In this document: positions 23,457 to 38,800 of the stretch, in pieces
Layout: the number at the start of each line of letters is the position of its first letter
Position numbering within the stretch: the stretch's first letter is position 1
Assembly: GCA_028752905.1 (NCBI GenBank)
Contig: JAQNBH010000013.1
Span: forward strand, 23,077,477 to 23,141,476
From: Cladorhizidae sp. MBARI D1340-BT2
Taxonomy: Eukaryota; Porifera; Demospongiae; Poecilosclerida; Cladorhizidae
Reading direction: 5' to 3'
DNA length: 64,000 nt
Translations under genes and position numbers: made by a program
The notes under the pieces: generated by a model
Told to the model about the DNA's origin: nothing
What the model saw: only the letters and a program-made list of their open reading frames with translations
The model's database searches: none

Positions 23457-26400
23457 AAATTTTGAGTACTCTAAGTATTAGCAAGTTATGGCGATTTGAA
23501 GTGGTAAGGTTTGCGATCTTTCCTGGCGTTTTCCAGTTGCCAAAGCGGTGGCCTGCCAGTGAAAAACCACTACATTTATTGATAATCTGTTGACATGTTG
23601 CAGATAAGGGCCTTCTCTATCAGTTGACAAAATCTGGGACTTTGGTCTTGTTAATTAGGGCAGTTATGAATTGTACTCTTACTTGATGCTAAACATGTTA
23701 GCTTCGTAGATTATCCACACTTCACTGAATATACTTGATGTATAGCTATTAAGATAGGACTCTCTAAGTGCTCTCTCTTGATACCAAACATCCATATATT
23801 CTGCACACTTCACTGTAATGGACTTGCAAGATAGGTATCTCTCAGTGTTCTCTATCTTGAGCTAAACATGTTAGCTTCATAGATTCTCCACACTTCACTG
23901 AATAGACTTGATATATAGCTCTAAAGGTAGGCCTCTCTCTGTTCTCTCTCTTGATACCAAACATCCGTATATTCTGCATACATAGAATCACAAGATAGGT
24001 TTCTCTATGTGTTCTCTATCTTGATGCTAAACAGGTTAGCTTCATAGATTCTCCACACTTCACTGTATAAACTTGATATACAGCTATTAAGATAGGTCTC
24101 TCCCTGTGCTCTCTGTTGATATCAAACATCCATAATATTCTGCACACTTCACTGTAATGGACTTGATATGATTCGAATGATAGGTTTCATTATGTGTTCT
24201 CTATCTTGATATTTGCCCTAATTTGGTCTATATGTTTCTCATTTTCCCCCCAAAAATCTTGTTATTTTGCCGTAAAGCTCATAACTTTTCTACACTTTAC
24301 CTAAAAAAGATAATTTTTATATCACCGGATAGCCCTTCTAATTATCTGTCTTTTGTACGTGCCAAAATTTTGAGTACTCTAAGTATTAGCAAGTTATGAT
24401 GATTTGAAGTGGTAAGGTTTGCGATCTTTCCTGGCGTTTTCCAGTTGCCAAAGCGGTGGCCTGCCAGTGAAAAACCACTACATTTATTGATAATCTGTTG
24501 ACATGTTGCAGATAAGGGCCTTCTCTATCAGTTGACAAAATCTGGGACTTTGGTCTTGTTAATTAGGGCAGTTATGAATTGTACTCTTACTTGATGCTAA
24601 ACATGTTAGCTTCGTAGATTATCCACACTTCACTGAATAGACTTGATGTATAGCTATTAAGATAGGACTCTCTAAGTGCTCTCTCTTGATACCAAACATC
24701 CATATATTCTGCACACTTCACTGTATGGACTTGCAAGATAGGTATCTCTCAGTGTTCTCTATCTTGAGCTAAACATGTTAGCTTCATAGATTCTCCACAC
24801 TTCACTGAATAGACTTGATATATAGCTCTAAAGGTAGGCCTCTCTCTGTTCTCTCTCTTGATACCAAAGATCCGTATATTCTGCATACATAGAATCACAA
24901 GATAGGTTTCTCTATGTGTTCTCTATCTTGATGCTAAACAGGTTAGCTTCATAGATTCTCCACACTTCACTGTATAAACTTGATATATAGCTATTAAGAT
25001 AGGTCTCTCCCTGTGCTCTCTGTTGATATCAAACATCCATAATATTCTGCAAACTTCACTGTAATGGACTTGATATGATTCGAATGATAGGTTTCATTAT
25101 GTGTTCTCTATCTTGATATTTGCCCTAATTTGGTCTATATGTTTCTCATTTTCCCCCCAAAAATCTTGTTATTTTGCCGTAAAGCTCATAACTTTTCTAC
25201 ACTTTACCCAAAAAAGATAATTTTTATATTACCGGATAGCCCTTCTAATTATCTGTCTTTTGTACGTGCCAACATTTTGAGTACTCTAAGTATTAGCAAG
25301 TTATGGTGATTTGAAGTGGTAAGGTTTGCGATCTTTCCTGGCGTTTTCCAGTTGCCAAAGCGGTGGCCTGCCAGTGAAAAACCACTACATTTATTGATAA
25401 TCTGTTGACATGTTGCAGATAAGGGCCTTCTCTATCAGTTGACAAAATCTGGGACTTTGGTCTTGTTAATTAGGGCAGTTATGAATTGTACTCTTACTTG
25501 ATGCTAAACATGTTAGCTTCGTAGATTATCCACACTTCACTGAATAGACTTGATGTATAGCTATTAAGATAGGACTCTCTAAGTGCTCTCTCTTGATACC
25601 AAACATCCATATATTCTGCACACTTCACTGTAATGGACTTGCAAGATAGGTATCTCTCAGTGTTCTCTATCTTGAGCTAAACATGTTAGCTTCATAGATT
25701 CTCCACACTTCACTGAATAGACTTGATATATAGCTCTAAAGGTAGGTCTCTCTCGGTTCTCTCTCTTGATACCAAACATCCATATATTCTGCATACATAG
25801 AATCACAAGATAGGTTTCTCTGTGTTCTCTATCTTGATGCTAAACAGTTTAGCTTCATAGATTCTCCACACTTCACTGTATAAACTTGATATATAGCTAT
25901 TAAGATAGGTCTCTCCCTGTGCTCTCTGTTGATATCAAACATCCATAATATTCTCCACACTTCACTGTAATGGACTTGATATGATTCGAATGATAGGTTT
26001 CATTATGTGTTCTCTATCTTGATATTTGCCCTAATTTGGTCTATATGTTTCTCATTTTCCCCCCAAAAATCTTGTTATTTTGCCGTAAAGCTCATAACTT
26101 TTCTACACTTTACTCAAAAAAGATATTTTTTATATCACCGGATAGCCCTTCTAATTATCTGTCTTTTGTACGTGCCAAAATTTTGAGTACTCTAAGTATT
26201 AGCAAGTTATGGTGATTTGAAGTGGTAAGGTTTGCGATCTTTCCTGGCGTTTTCCAGTTGCCAAAGCGGTGGCCTGCCAGTGAAAAACCACTACATTTAT
26301 TGATAATCTGTTGACATGTTGCAGATAAGGGCCTTCTCTATCAGTTGACAAAATCTGGGACTTTGGTCTTGTTAATTAGGGCAGTTATGAATTGTACTCT

Positions 26401-29400
26401 TACTTGATGCTAAACATGTTAGCTTCGTAGATTATCCACACTTCACTGAATAGACTTGATGTATAGCTATTAAGATAGGACTCTCTAAGTGCTCTCTCTT
26501 GATACCAAACATCCATATATTCTGCACACTTCACTGTAATGGACTTGCAAGATAGGTATCTCTCAGTGTTCTCTATCTTGAGCTAAACATGTTAGCTTCA
26601 TAGATTCTCCACACTTCACTGAATAGACTTGATATATAGCTCTAAAGGTAGGCCTCTCCCTGTTCTCTCTCTTGATACCAAACATCTGTATATTCTGCAT
26701 ACATAGAATCACAAGATAGGTTTCTCTATGTGTTCTCTATCTTGATGCTAAACAGGTTAGCTTCATAGATTCTCCACACTTCACTGTATAAACTTGATAT
26801 ATAGCTATTAAGATAGGTCTCTCCCTGTGCTCTCTGTTGATATCAAACATCCATAATATTCTGCACACTTGACTGTAATGGACTTGATATGATTCGAATG
26901 ATAGGTTTCATTATGTGATCTCTATCTTGATATTTGCCCTAATTTGGTCTATATGTTTCTCATTTCCCCCCCAAAAATCTTGCTTTTTTGCCGTAAAGCT
27001 CATAACTTTTCTACACTTTACCCAAAAAAGATAATTTTTATATCAACGGATAGCCCTTCTAATTATCTGTCTTTTGTACGTGCCAAAATTTTGAGTACTC
27101 TAAGTATTAGCAAGTTATGGCGATTTGAAGTGGTAAGGTTTGCGATCTTTCCTGGCGTTTTCCAGTTGCCAAAGCGGTGGCCTGCCAGTGAAAAACCACT
27201 ACATTTATTGATAATCTGTTGACATGTTGCAGATAAGGGCCTTCTCTATCAGTTGACAAAATCTGGGACTTTGGTCTTGTTAATTAGGGCAGTTATGAAT
27301 TGTACTCTTACTTGATGCTAAACATGTTAGCTTCGTAGATTATCCACACTTCACTGAATATACTTGATGTATAGCTATTAAGATAGGACTCTCTAAGTGC
27401 TCTCTCTTGATACCAAACATCCATATATTCTGCACACTTCACTGTAATGGACTTGCAAGATAGGTATCTCTCAGTGTTCTCTATCTTGAGCTAAACATGT
27501 TAGCTTCATAGATTCTCCACACTTCACTGAATAGACTTGATATATAGCTCTAAAGGTAGGCCTCTCCCTGTTCTCTCTCTTGATACCAAACATCCGTATA
27601 TTCTGCATACATAGAATCACAAGATAGGTTTCTCTATGTGTTCTCTATCTTGATGCTAAACAGGTTAGCTTCATAGATTCTCCACACTTCACTGTATAAA
27701 CTTGATATATAGCTATTAAGATAGGTCTCTCCCTGTGCTCTCTGTTGATATCAAACATCCATAATATTCTGCACACTTCACTGTAATGGACTTGATATGA
27801 TTCGAATGATAGGTTTCATTATGTGTTCTCTATCTTGATATTTGCCCTAATTTGGTCTATATGTTTCTCATTTCCCCCCCAAAAATCTTGTTATTTTGCC
27901 GTGAAGCTCATAACTTTTCTACACTTTACCCAAAAAAGATAAATTTTATATCACCGGATAGCCCTTCTAATTATCTGTCTTTTGTACGTGCCAAAATTTT
28001 GAGTACTCTAAGTATTAGCAAGTTATGGTGATTTGAAGTGGTAAGGTTTGCGATCTTTCCTGGCGTTTTCCAGTTGCCAAAGCGGTGGCCTGCCAGTGAA
28101 AAACCACTACATTTATTGATAATCTGTTGACATGTTGCAGATAAGGGCCTTCTCTATCAGTTGACAAAATCTGGGACTTTGGTCTTGTTAATTAGGGCAG
28201 TTATGAATTGTACTCTTACTTGATGCTAAACATGTTAGCTTCGTAGATTATCCACACTTCACTGAATAGACTTGATGTATAGCTATTAAGATAGGACTCT
28301 CTAAGTGCTCTCTCTTGATACCAAACATCCATATATTCTGCACACTTCACTGTAATGGACTTGCAAGATAGGTATCTCTCAGTGTTCTCTATCTTGAGCT
28401 AAACATGTTAGCTTCATAGATTCTCCACACTTCACTGAATAGACTTGATATATAGCTCTAAAGGTAGGCCTCTCTCTGTTCTCTCTCTTGATACCAAACA
28501 TCCGTATATTCTGCATACATAGAATCACAAGATAGGTTTCTCTATGTGTTCTCTATCTTGATGCTAAACAGGTTAGCTTCATAGATTCTCCACACTTCAC
28601 TGTATAAACTTGATATATAGCTATTAAGATAGGTCTCTCCCTGTGCTCTCTGTTGATATCAAACATCCATAATATTCTGCACACTTCACTGTAATGGACT
28701 TGATATGATTCGAATGATAGGTTTCATTATGTGTTCTCTATCTTGATATTTGCCCTAATTTGGTCTATATGTTTCTCATTTTCCCCCCAAAAATCTTGTT
28801 ATTTTGCCGTGAAGCTCATAACTTTTCTACACTTTACCCAAAAAAGATAAATTTTATATCACCGGATAGCCCTTCTAATTATCTGTCTTTTGTACGTGCC
28901 AAAATTTGGGTACTCTAAGTATTAGCAAGTTATGGTGATTTGAAGTGGTAAGGTTTGCGATCTTTCCTGGCGTTTTCCAGTTGCCAAAGCGGTGGCCTGC
29001 CAGTGAAAAACCACTACATTTATTGATAATCTGTTGACATGTTGCAGATAAGGGCCTTCTCTATCAGTTGACAAAATCTGGGACTTTGGTCTTGTTAATT
29101 AGGGCAGTTATGAATTGTACTCTTACTTGATGCTAAACATGTTAGCTTCGTAGATTATCCACACTTCACTGAATAGACTTGATGTATAGCTATTAAGATA
29201 GGACTCTCTAAGTGCTCTCTCTTGATACCAAACATCCATATATTCTGCACACTTCACTGTAATGGACTTGCAAGATAGGTATCTCTCAGTGTTCTCTATC
29301 TTGAGCTAAACATGTTAGCTTCATAGATTCTCCACACTTCACTGAATAGACTTGATATATAGCTCTAAAGGTAGGCCTCTCTCTGTTCTCTCTCTTGATA

Positions 29401-32400
29401 CCAAACATCCGTATATTCTGCATACATAGAATCACAAGATAGGTTTCTCTATGTGTTCTCTATCTTGATGCTAAACAGGTTAGCTTCATAGATTCTCCAC
29501 ACTTCACTGTATAAACTTGATATATAGCTATTAAGATAGGTCTCTCCCTGTGCTCTCTGTTGATATCAAACATCCATAATATTCTGCACACTTCACTGTA
29601 ATGGACTTGATATGATTCGAATGATAGGTTTCATTATGTGTTCTCTATCTTGATATTTGCCCTAATTTGGTCTATATGTTTCTCATTTCCCCCCCAAAAA
29701 TCTTGTTATTTTGCCGTAAAGCTCATAACTTTTCTACACTTTACCCAAAAAAGATAAATTTTATATCACCGGATAGCCCTTCTAATTATCTGTCTTTTGT
29801 ACGTGCCAAAATTTTGAGTACTCTAAGTATTAGCAAGTTATGGTGATTTGAAGTGGTAAGGTTTGCGATCTTTCCTGGCGTTTTCCAGTTGCCAAAGCGG
29901 TGGCCTGCCAGTGAAAAACCACTACATTTATTGATAATCTGTTGACATGTTGCAGATAAGGGCCTTCTCTATCAGTTGACAAAATCTGGGACTTTGGTCT
30001 TGTTAATTAGGGCAGTTATGAATTGTACTCTTACTTGATGCTAAACATGTTAGCTTCGTAGATTATCCACACTTCACTGAATAGACTTGATGTATAGCTA
30101 TTAAGATAGGACTCTCTAAGTGCTCTCTCTTGATACCAAACATCCATATATTCTGCACACTTCACTGTAATGGACTTGCAAGATAGGTATCTCTCAGTGT
30201 TCTCTATCTTGAGCTAAACATGTTAGCTTCATAGATTCTCCACACTTCACTGAATAGACTTGATATATAGCTCTAAAGGTAGGCCTCTCCCTGTTCTCTC
30301 TCTTGATACCAAACATCCGTATATTCTGCATACATAGAATCACAAGATAGGTTTCTCTATGTGTTCTCTATCTTGATGCTAAACAGGTTAGCTTCATAGA
30401 TTCTCCACACTTCACTGTATAAACTTGATATATAGCTATTAAGATAGGTCTCTCCCTGTGCTCTCTGTTGATATCAAACATCCATAATATTCTGCACACT
30501 TGACTGTAATGGACTTGATATGATTCGAATGATAGGTTTCATTATGTGATCTCTATCTTGATATTTGCCCTAATTTGGTCTATATGTTTCTCATTCCCCC
30601 CCCAAAAATCTTGCTTTTTTGCCGTAAAGCTCATAACTTTTCTACACTTTACCCAAAAAAGATAATTTTTATATCAACGGATAGCCCTTCTAATTATCTG
30701 TCTTTTGTACGTGCCAAAATTTTGAGTACTCTAAGTATTAGCAAGTTATGGCGATTTGAAGTGGTAAGGTTTGCGATCTTTCCTGGCGTTTTCCAGTTGC
30801 CAAAGCGGTGGCCTGCCAGTGAAAAACCACTACATTTATTGATAATCTGTTGACATGTTGCAGATAAGGGCCTTCTCTATCAGTTGACAAAATCTGGGAC
30901 TTTGGTCTTGTTAATTAGGGCAGTTATGAATTGTACTCTTACTTGATGCTAAACATGTTAGCTTCGTAGATTATCCACACTTCACTGAATAGACTTGATG
31001 TATAGCTATTAAGATAGGACTCTCTAAGTGCTCTCTCTTGATACCAAACATCCATATATTCTGCACACTTCACTGTAATGGACTTGCAAGATAGGTATCT
31101 CTCAGTGTTCTCTATCTTGAGCTAAACATGTTAGCTTCATAGATTCTCCACACTTCACTGAATAGACTTGATATATAGCTCTAAAGGTAGGCCTCTCCCT
31201 GTTCTCTCTCTTGATACCAAACATCCGTATATTCTGCATACATAGAATCACAAGATAGGTTTCTCTATGTGTTCTCTATCTTGATGCTAAACAGGTTAGC
31301 TTCATAGATTCTCCACACTTCACTGTATAAACTTGATATATAGCTATTAAGATAGGTCTCTCCCTGTGCTCTCTGTTGATATCAAACATCCATAATATTC
31401 TGCACACTTCACTGTAATGGACTTGATATGATTCGAATGATAGGTTTCATTATGTGTTCTCTATCTTGATATTTGCCCTAATTTGGTCTATATGTTTCTC
31501 ATTTCCCCCCCAAAAATCTTGTTATTTTGCCGTGAAGCTCATAACTTTTCTACACTTTACCCAAAAAAGATAAATTTTATATCACCGGATAGCCCTTCTA
31601 ATTATCTGTCTTTTGTACGTGCCAAAATTTTGAGTACTCTAAGTATTAGCAAGTTATGGTGATTTGAAGTGGTAAGGTTTGCGATCTTTCCTGGCGTTTT
31701 CCAGTTGCCAAAGCGGTGGCCTGCCAGTGAAAAACCACTACATTTATTGATAATCTGTTGACATGTTGCAGATAAGGGCCTTCTCTATCAGTTGACAAAA
31801 TCTGGGACTTTGGTCTTGTTAATTAGGGCAGTTATGAATTGTACTCTTACTTGATGCTAAACATGTTAGCTTCGTAGATTATCCACACTTCACTGAATAG
31901 ACTTGATGTATAGCTATTAAGATAGGACTCTCTAAGTGCTCTCTCTTGATACCAAACATCCATATATTCTGCACACTTCACTGTAATGGACTTGCAAGAT
32001 AGGTATCTCTCAGTGTTCTCTATCTTGAGCTAAACATGTTAGCTTCATAGATTCTCCACACTTCACTGAATAGACTTGATATATAGCTCTAAAGGTAGGC
32101 CTCTCTCTGTTCTCTCTCTTGATACCAAACATCCGTATATTCTGCATACATAGAATCACAAGATAGGTTTCTCTATGTGTTCTCTATCTTGATGCTAAAC
32201 AGGTTAGCTTCATAGATTCTCCACACTTCACTGTATAAACTTGATATATAGCTATTAAGATAGGTCTCTCCCTGTGCTCTCTGTTGATATCAAACATCCA
32301 TAATATTCTGCACACTTCACTGTAATGGACTTGATATGATTCGAATGATAGGTTTCATTATGTGTTCTCTATCTTGATATTTGCCCTAATTTGGTCTATA

Positions 32401-33440
32401 TGTTTCTCATTTCCCCCCCAAAAATCTTGTTATTTTGCCGTAAAGCTCATAACTTTTCTACACTTTACCCAAAAAAGATAAATTTTATATCACCGGATAG
32501 CCCTTCTAATTATCTGTCTTTTGTACGTGCCAAAATTTTGAGTACTCTAAGTATTAGCAAGTTATGGTGATTTGAAGTGGTAAGGTTTGCGATCTTTCCT
32601 GGCGTTTTCCAGTTGCCAAAGCGGTGGCCTGCCAGTGAAAAACCACTACATTTATTGATAATCTGTTGACATGTTGCAGATAAGGGCCTTCTCTATCAGT
32701 TGACAAAATCTGGGACTTTGGTCTTGTTAATTAGGGCAGTTATGAATTGTACTCTTACTTGATGCTAAACATGTTAGCTTCGTAGATTATCCACACTTCA
32801 CTGAATAGACTTGATGTATAGCTATTAAGATAGGACTCTCTAAGTGCTCTCTCTTGATACCAAACATCCATATATTCTGCACACTTCACTGTAATGGACT
32901 TGCAAGATAGGTATCTCTCAGTGTTCTCTGTCTTGAGCTAAACATGTTAGCTTCATAGATTCTCCACACTTCACTGAATAGACTTGATATATAGCTCTAA
33001 AGGTAGGCCTCTCTCTGTTCTCTCTCTTGATACCAAACATCCGTATATTCTGCATACATAGAATCACAAGATAGGTTTCTCTATGTGTTCTCTATCTTGA
33101 TGCTAAACAGGTTAGCTTCATAGATTCTCCACACTTCACTGTATAAACTTGATATATAGCTATTAAGATAGGTCTCTCCCTGTGCTCTCTGTTGATATCA
33201 AACATCCATAATATTCTGCACACTTCACTGTAATGGACTTGATATGATTCGAATGATAGGTTTCATTATGTGTTCTCTATCTTGATATTTGCCCTAATTT
33301 GGTCTATATGTTTCTCATTTCCCCCCCAAAAATCTTGTTATTTTGCCGTGAAGCTCATAACTTTTCTACACTTTACCCAAAAAAGATAAATTTTATATCA
33401 CCGGATAGCCCTTCTAATTATCTGTCTTTTGTACGTGCCA

Positions 33441-34183
33441 AAATTTTGAGTACTCTAAGTATTAGCAAGTTATGGTGATTTGAAGTGGTAAGGTTTGCGA
33501 TCTTTCCTGGCGTTTTCCAGTTGCCAAAGCGGTGGCCTGCCAGTGAAAAACCACTACATTTATTGATAATCTGTTGACATGTTGCAGATAAGGGCCTTCT
33601 CTATCAGTTGACAAAATCTGGGACTTTGGTCTTGTTAATTAGGGCAGTTATGAATTGTACTCTTACTTGATGCTAAACATGTTAGCTTCGTAGATTATCC
33701 ACACTTCACTGAATAGACTTGATGTATAGCTATTAAGATAGGACTCTCTAAGTGCTCTCTCTTGATACCAAACATCCATATATTCTGCACACTTCACTGT
33801 AATGGACTTGCAAGATAGGTATCTCTCAGTGTTCTCTATCTTGAGCTAAACATGTTAGCTTCATAGATTCTCCACACTTCACTGAATAGACTTGATATAT
33901 AGCTCTAAAGGTAGGCCTCTCTCTGTTCTCTCTCTTGATACCAAACATCCATAATATTCTGCACACTTCACTGTAATGGACTTGATATGATTCGAATGAT
34001 AGGTTTCATTATGTGTTCTCTATCTTGATATTTGCCCTAATTTGGTCTATATGTTTCTCATTTCCCCCCCAAAAATCTTGTTATTTTGCCGTAAAGCTCA
34101 TAACTTTTCTACACTTTACCCAAAAAAGAAAATTTTTATATCACCGGATAGCCCTTCTAATTATCTGTCTTTTGTACGTGCTA
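33441..34183. repeat. 743-bp short unit (loss of B2+A3)
   Basis: The junction is at 33942-33950 (CAAACATCC), identical to that of the copy at 21808. The following unit (34184) carries GGCATTTTCC and a private GGTCGCC. Confidence 0.9.
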
Positions 34184-35091
34184 AAATTTTGAGTACTCTA
34201 AGTATTAGCAAGTTATGGTGATTTGAAGTGGTAAGGTTTGCGATCTTTCCTGGCATTTTCCAGTTGCCAAAGCGGTCGCCTGCCAGTGAAAAACCACTAC
34301 ATTTATTGATAATCTGTTGACATGTTGCAGATAAGGGCCTTCTCTATCAGTTGACAAAATCTGGGACTTTGGTCTTGTTAATTAGGGCAGTTATGAATTG
34401 TACTCTTACTTGATGCTAAACATGTTAGCTTCGTAGATTATCCACACTTCACTGAATATACTTGATGTATAGCTATTAAGATAGGACTCTCTAAGTGCTC
34501 TCTCTTGATACCAAACATCCATATATTCTGCACACTTCACTGTAATGGACTTGCAAGATAGGTATCTCTCAGTGTTCTCTATCTTGAGCTAAACATGTTA
34601 GCTTCATAGATTCTCCACACTTCACTGAATAGACTTGATATATAGCTCTAAAGGTAGGCCTCTCCCTGTTCTCTCTCTTGATACCAAACATCCGTATATT
34701 CTGCATACATAGAATCACAAGATAGGTTTCTCTATGTGTTCTCTATCTTGATGCTAAACAGGTTAGCTTCATAGATTCTCCACACTTCACTGTATAAACT
34801 TGATATATAGCTATTAAGATAGGTCTCTCCCTGTGCTCTCTGTTGATATCAAACATCCATAATATTCTGCACACTTCACTGTAATGGACTTGATATGATT
34901 CGAATGATAGGTTTCATTATGTGTTCTCTATCTTGATATTTGCCCTAATTTGGTCTATATGTTTCTCATTTCCCCCCCAAAAATCTTGTTATTTTGCCGT
35001 GAAGCTCATAACTTTTCTACACTTTACCCAAAAAAGATAAATTTTATATCACCGGATAGCCCTTCTAATTATCTGTCTTTTGTACGTGCCA

Positions 35092-35834
35092 AAATTTTGA
35101 GTACTCTAAGTATTAGCAAGTTATGGTGATTTGAAGTGGTAAGGTTTGCGATCTTTCCTGGCGTTTTCCAGTTGCCAAAGCGGTGGCCTGCCAGTGAAAA
35201 ACCACTACATTTATTGATAATCTGTTGACATGTTGCAGATAAGGGCCTTCTCTATCAGTTGACAAAATCTGGGACTTTGGTCTTGTTAATTAGGGCAGTT
35301 ATGAATTGTACTCTTACTTGATGCTAAACATGTTAGCTTCGTAGATTATCCACACTTCACTGAATAGACTTGATGTATAGCTATTAAGATAGGACTCTCT
35401 AAGTGCTCTCTCTTGATACCAAACATCCATATATTCTGCACACTTCACTGTAATGGACTTGCAAGATAGGTATCTCTCAGTGTTCTCTATCTTGAGCTAA
35501 ACATGTTAGCTTCATAGATTCTCCACACTTCACTGAATAGACTTGATATATAGCTCTAAAGGTAGGCCTCTCTCTGTTCTCTCTCTTGATACCAAACATC
35601 CATAATATTCTGCACACTTCACTGTAATGGACTTGATATGATTCGAATGATAGGTTTCATTATGTGTTCTCTATCTTGATATTTGCCCTAATTTGGTCTA
35701 TATGTTTCTCATTTCCCCCCCCAAAATCTTGTTATTTTGCCGTAAAGCTCATAACTTTTCTACACTTTACCCAAAAAAGAAAAATTTTATATTACCGGAT
35801 AGCCCTTCTAATTATCTGTCTTTTGTACGTGCTA
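35092..35834. repeat. 743-bp short unit (loss of B2+A3)
   Basis: The junction is at 35593-35601, with the same breakpoint haplotype as the other 743-bp units. The T/C/A tract in this copy is T3-C8-A4. It starts the left copy of the 4,372-bp higher-order repeat. Confidence 0.9.
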
Positions 35835-38800
35835 AAATTTTGAGTACTCTAAGTATTAGCAAGTTATGGTGATTTGAAGTGGTAAGGTTTGCGATCTTTC
35901 CTGGCATTTTCCAGTTGCCAAAGCGGTGGCCTGCCAGTGAAAAACCACTACATTTATTGATAATCTGTTGACATGTTGCAGATAAGGGCCTTCTCTATCA
36001 GTTGACAAAATCTGGGACTTTGGTCTTGTTAATTAGGGCAGTTATGAATTGTACTCTTACTTGATGCTAAACATGTTAGCTTCGTAGATTATCCACACTT
36101 CACTGAATAGACTTGATGTATAGCTATTAAGATAGGACTCTCTAAGTGCTCTCTCTTGATACCAAACATCCATATATTCTGCACACTTCACTGTAATGGA
36201 CTTGCAAGATAGGTATCTCTCAGTGTTCTCTATCTTGAGCTAAACATGTTAGCTTCATAGATTCTCCACACTTCACTGAATAGACTTGATATATAGCTCT
36301 AAAGGTAGGTCTCTCTCGGTTCTCTCTCTTGATACCAAACATCCATATATTCTGCATACATAGAATCACAAGATAGGTTTCTCTATGTTCTCTATCTTGA
36401 TGCTAAACAGTTTAGCTTCATAGATTCTCCACACTTCACTGTATAAACTTGATATATAGCTATTAAGATAGGTCTCTCCCTGTGCTCTCTGTTGATATCA
36501 AACATCCATAATATTCTGCACACTTCACTGTAATGGACTTGATATGATTCGAATGATAGGTTTCATTATGTGTTCTCTATCTTGATATTTGCCCTAATTT
36601 GGTCTATATGTTTCTCATTTCCCCCCCAAAAATCTTGCTTTTTTGCCGTAAAGCTCATAACTTTTCTACACTTTATCCAAAAAAGATAATTTTTATATCA
36701 CCGGATAGCCCTTCTAATTATCTGTCTTTTGTACGTGCCAAAATTTTGAGTACTCTAAGTATTAGCAAGTTATGGCGATTTGAAGTGGTAAGGTTTGCGA
36801 TCTTTCCTGGCGTTTTCCAGTTGCCAAAGCGGTGGCCTGCCAGTGAAAAACCACTACATTTATTGATAATCTGTTGACATGTTGCAGATAAGGGCCTTCT
36901 CTATCAGTTGACAAAATCTGGGACTTTGGTCTTGTTAATTAGGGCAGTTATGAATTGTACTCTTACTTGATGCTAAACATGTTAGCTTCGTAGATTATCC
37001 ACACTTCACTGAATATACTTGATGTATAGCTATTAAGATAGGACTCTCTAAGTGCTCTCTCTTGATACCAAACATCCATATATTCTGCACACTTCACTGT
37101 AATGGACTTGCAAGATAGGTATCTCTCAGTGTTCTCTATCTTGAGCTAAACATGTTAGCTTCATAGATTCTCCACACTTCACTGAATAGACTTGATATAT
37201 AGCTCTAAAGGTAGGCCTCTCTCTGTTCTCTCTCTTGATACCAAACATCCGTATATTCTGCATACATAGAATCACAAGATAGGTTTCTCTATGTGTTCTC
37301 TATCTTGATGCTAAACAGGTTAGCTTCATAGATTCTCCACACTTCACTGTATAAACTTGATATACAGCTATTAAGATAGGTCTCTCCCTGTGCTCTCTGT
37401 TGATATCAAACATCCATAATATTCTGCACACTTCACTGTAATGGACTTGATATGATTCGAATGATAGGTTTCATTATGTGTTCTCTATCTTGATATTTGC
37501 CCTAATTTGGTCTATATGTTTCTCATTTTCCCCCCAAAAATCTTGTTATTTTGCCGTAAAGCTCATAACTTTTCTACACTTTACCTAAAAAAGATAATTT
37601 TTATATCACCGGATAGCCCTTCTAATTATCTGTCTTTTGTACGTGCCAAAATTTTGAGTACTCTAAGTATTAGCAAGTTATGATGATTTGAAGTGGTAAG
37701 GTTTGCGATCTTTCCTGGCGTTTTCCAGTTGCCAAAGCGGTGGCCTGCCAGTGAAAAACCACTACATTTATTGATAATCTGTTGACATGTTGCAGATAAG
37801 GGCCTTCTCTATCAGTTGACAAAATCTGGGACTTTGGTCTTGTTAATTAGGGCAGTTATGAATTGTACTCTTACTTGATGCTAAACATGTTAGCTTCGTA
37901 GATTATCCACACTTCACTGAATAGACTTGATGTATAGCTATTAAGATAGGACTCTCTAAGTGCTCTCTCTTGATACCAAACATCCATATATTCTGCACAC
38001 TTCACTGTATGGACTTGCAAGATAGGTATCTCTCAGTGTTCTCTATCTTGAGCTAAACATGTTAGCTTCATAGATTCTCCACACTTCACTGAATAGACTT
38101 GATATATAGCTCTAAAGGTAGGCCTCTCTCTGTTCTCTCTCTTGATACCAAAGATCCGTATATTCTGCATACATAGAATCACAAGATAGGTTTCTCTATG
38201 TGTTCTCTATCTTGATGCTAAACAGGTTAGCTTCATAGATTCTCCACACTTCACTGTATAAACTTGATATATAGCTATTAAGATAGGTCTCTCCCTGTGC
38301 TCTCTGTTGATATCAAACATCCATAATATTCTGCAAACTTCACTGTAATGGACTTGATATGATTCGAATGATAGGTTTCATTATGTGTTCTCTATCTTGA
38401 TATTTGCCCTAATTTGGTCTATATGTTTCTCATTTTCCCCCCAAAAATCTTGTTATTTTGCCGTAAAGCTCATAACTTTTCTACACTTTACCCAAAAAAG
38501 ATAATTTTTATATTACCGGATAGCCCTTCTAATTATCTGTCTTTTGTACGTGCCAACATTTTGAGTACTCTAAGTATTAGCAAGTTATGGTGATTTGAAG
38601 TGGTAAGGTTTGCGATCTTTCCTGGCGTTTTCCAGTTGCCAAAGCGGTGGCCTGCCAGTGAAAAACCACTACATTTATTGATAATCTGTTGACATGTTGC
38701 AGATAAGGGCCTTCTCTATCAGTTGACAAAATCTGGGACTTTGGTCTTGTTAATTAGGGCAGTTATGAATTGTACTCTTACTTGATGCTAAACATGTTAG

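Larger units (their letters stand above)
21808..26177. repeat. Dispersed relative of the 5-unit higher-order repeat
   Basis: The unit lengths 743, 906, 908, 907, 906 are the same as at 39464-43833, with every unit start offset by exactly 17,656 bp. Shared rare markers include CTGTATGGAC, CCAAAGATCCG, CCAACATTTT and TTCTCCACAC. The beginning of the first unit differs, so the match starts inside it. Confidence 0.83.
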
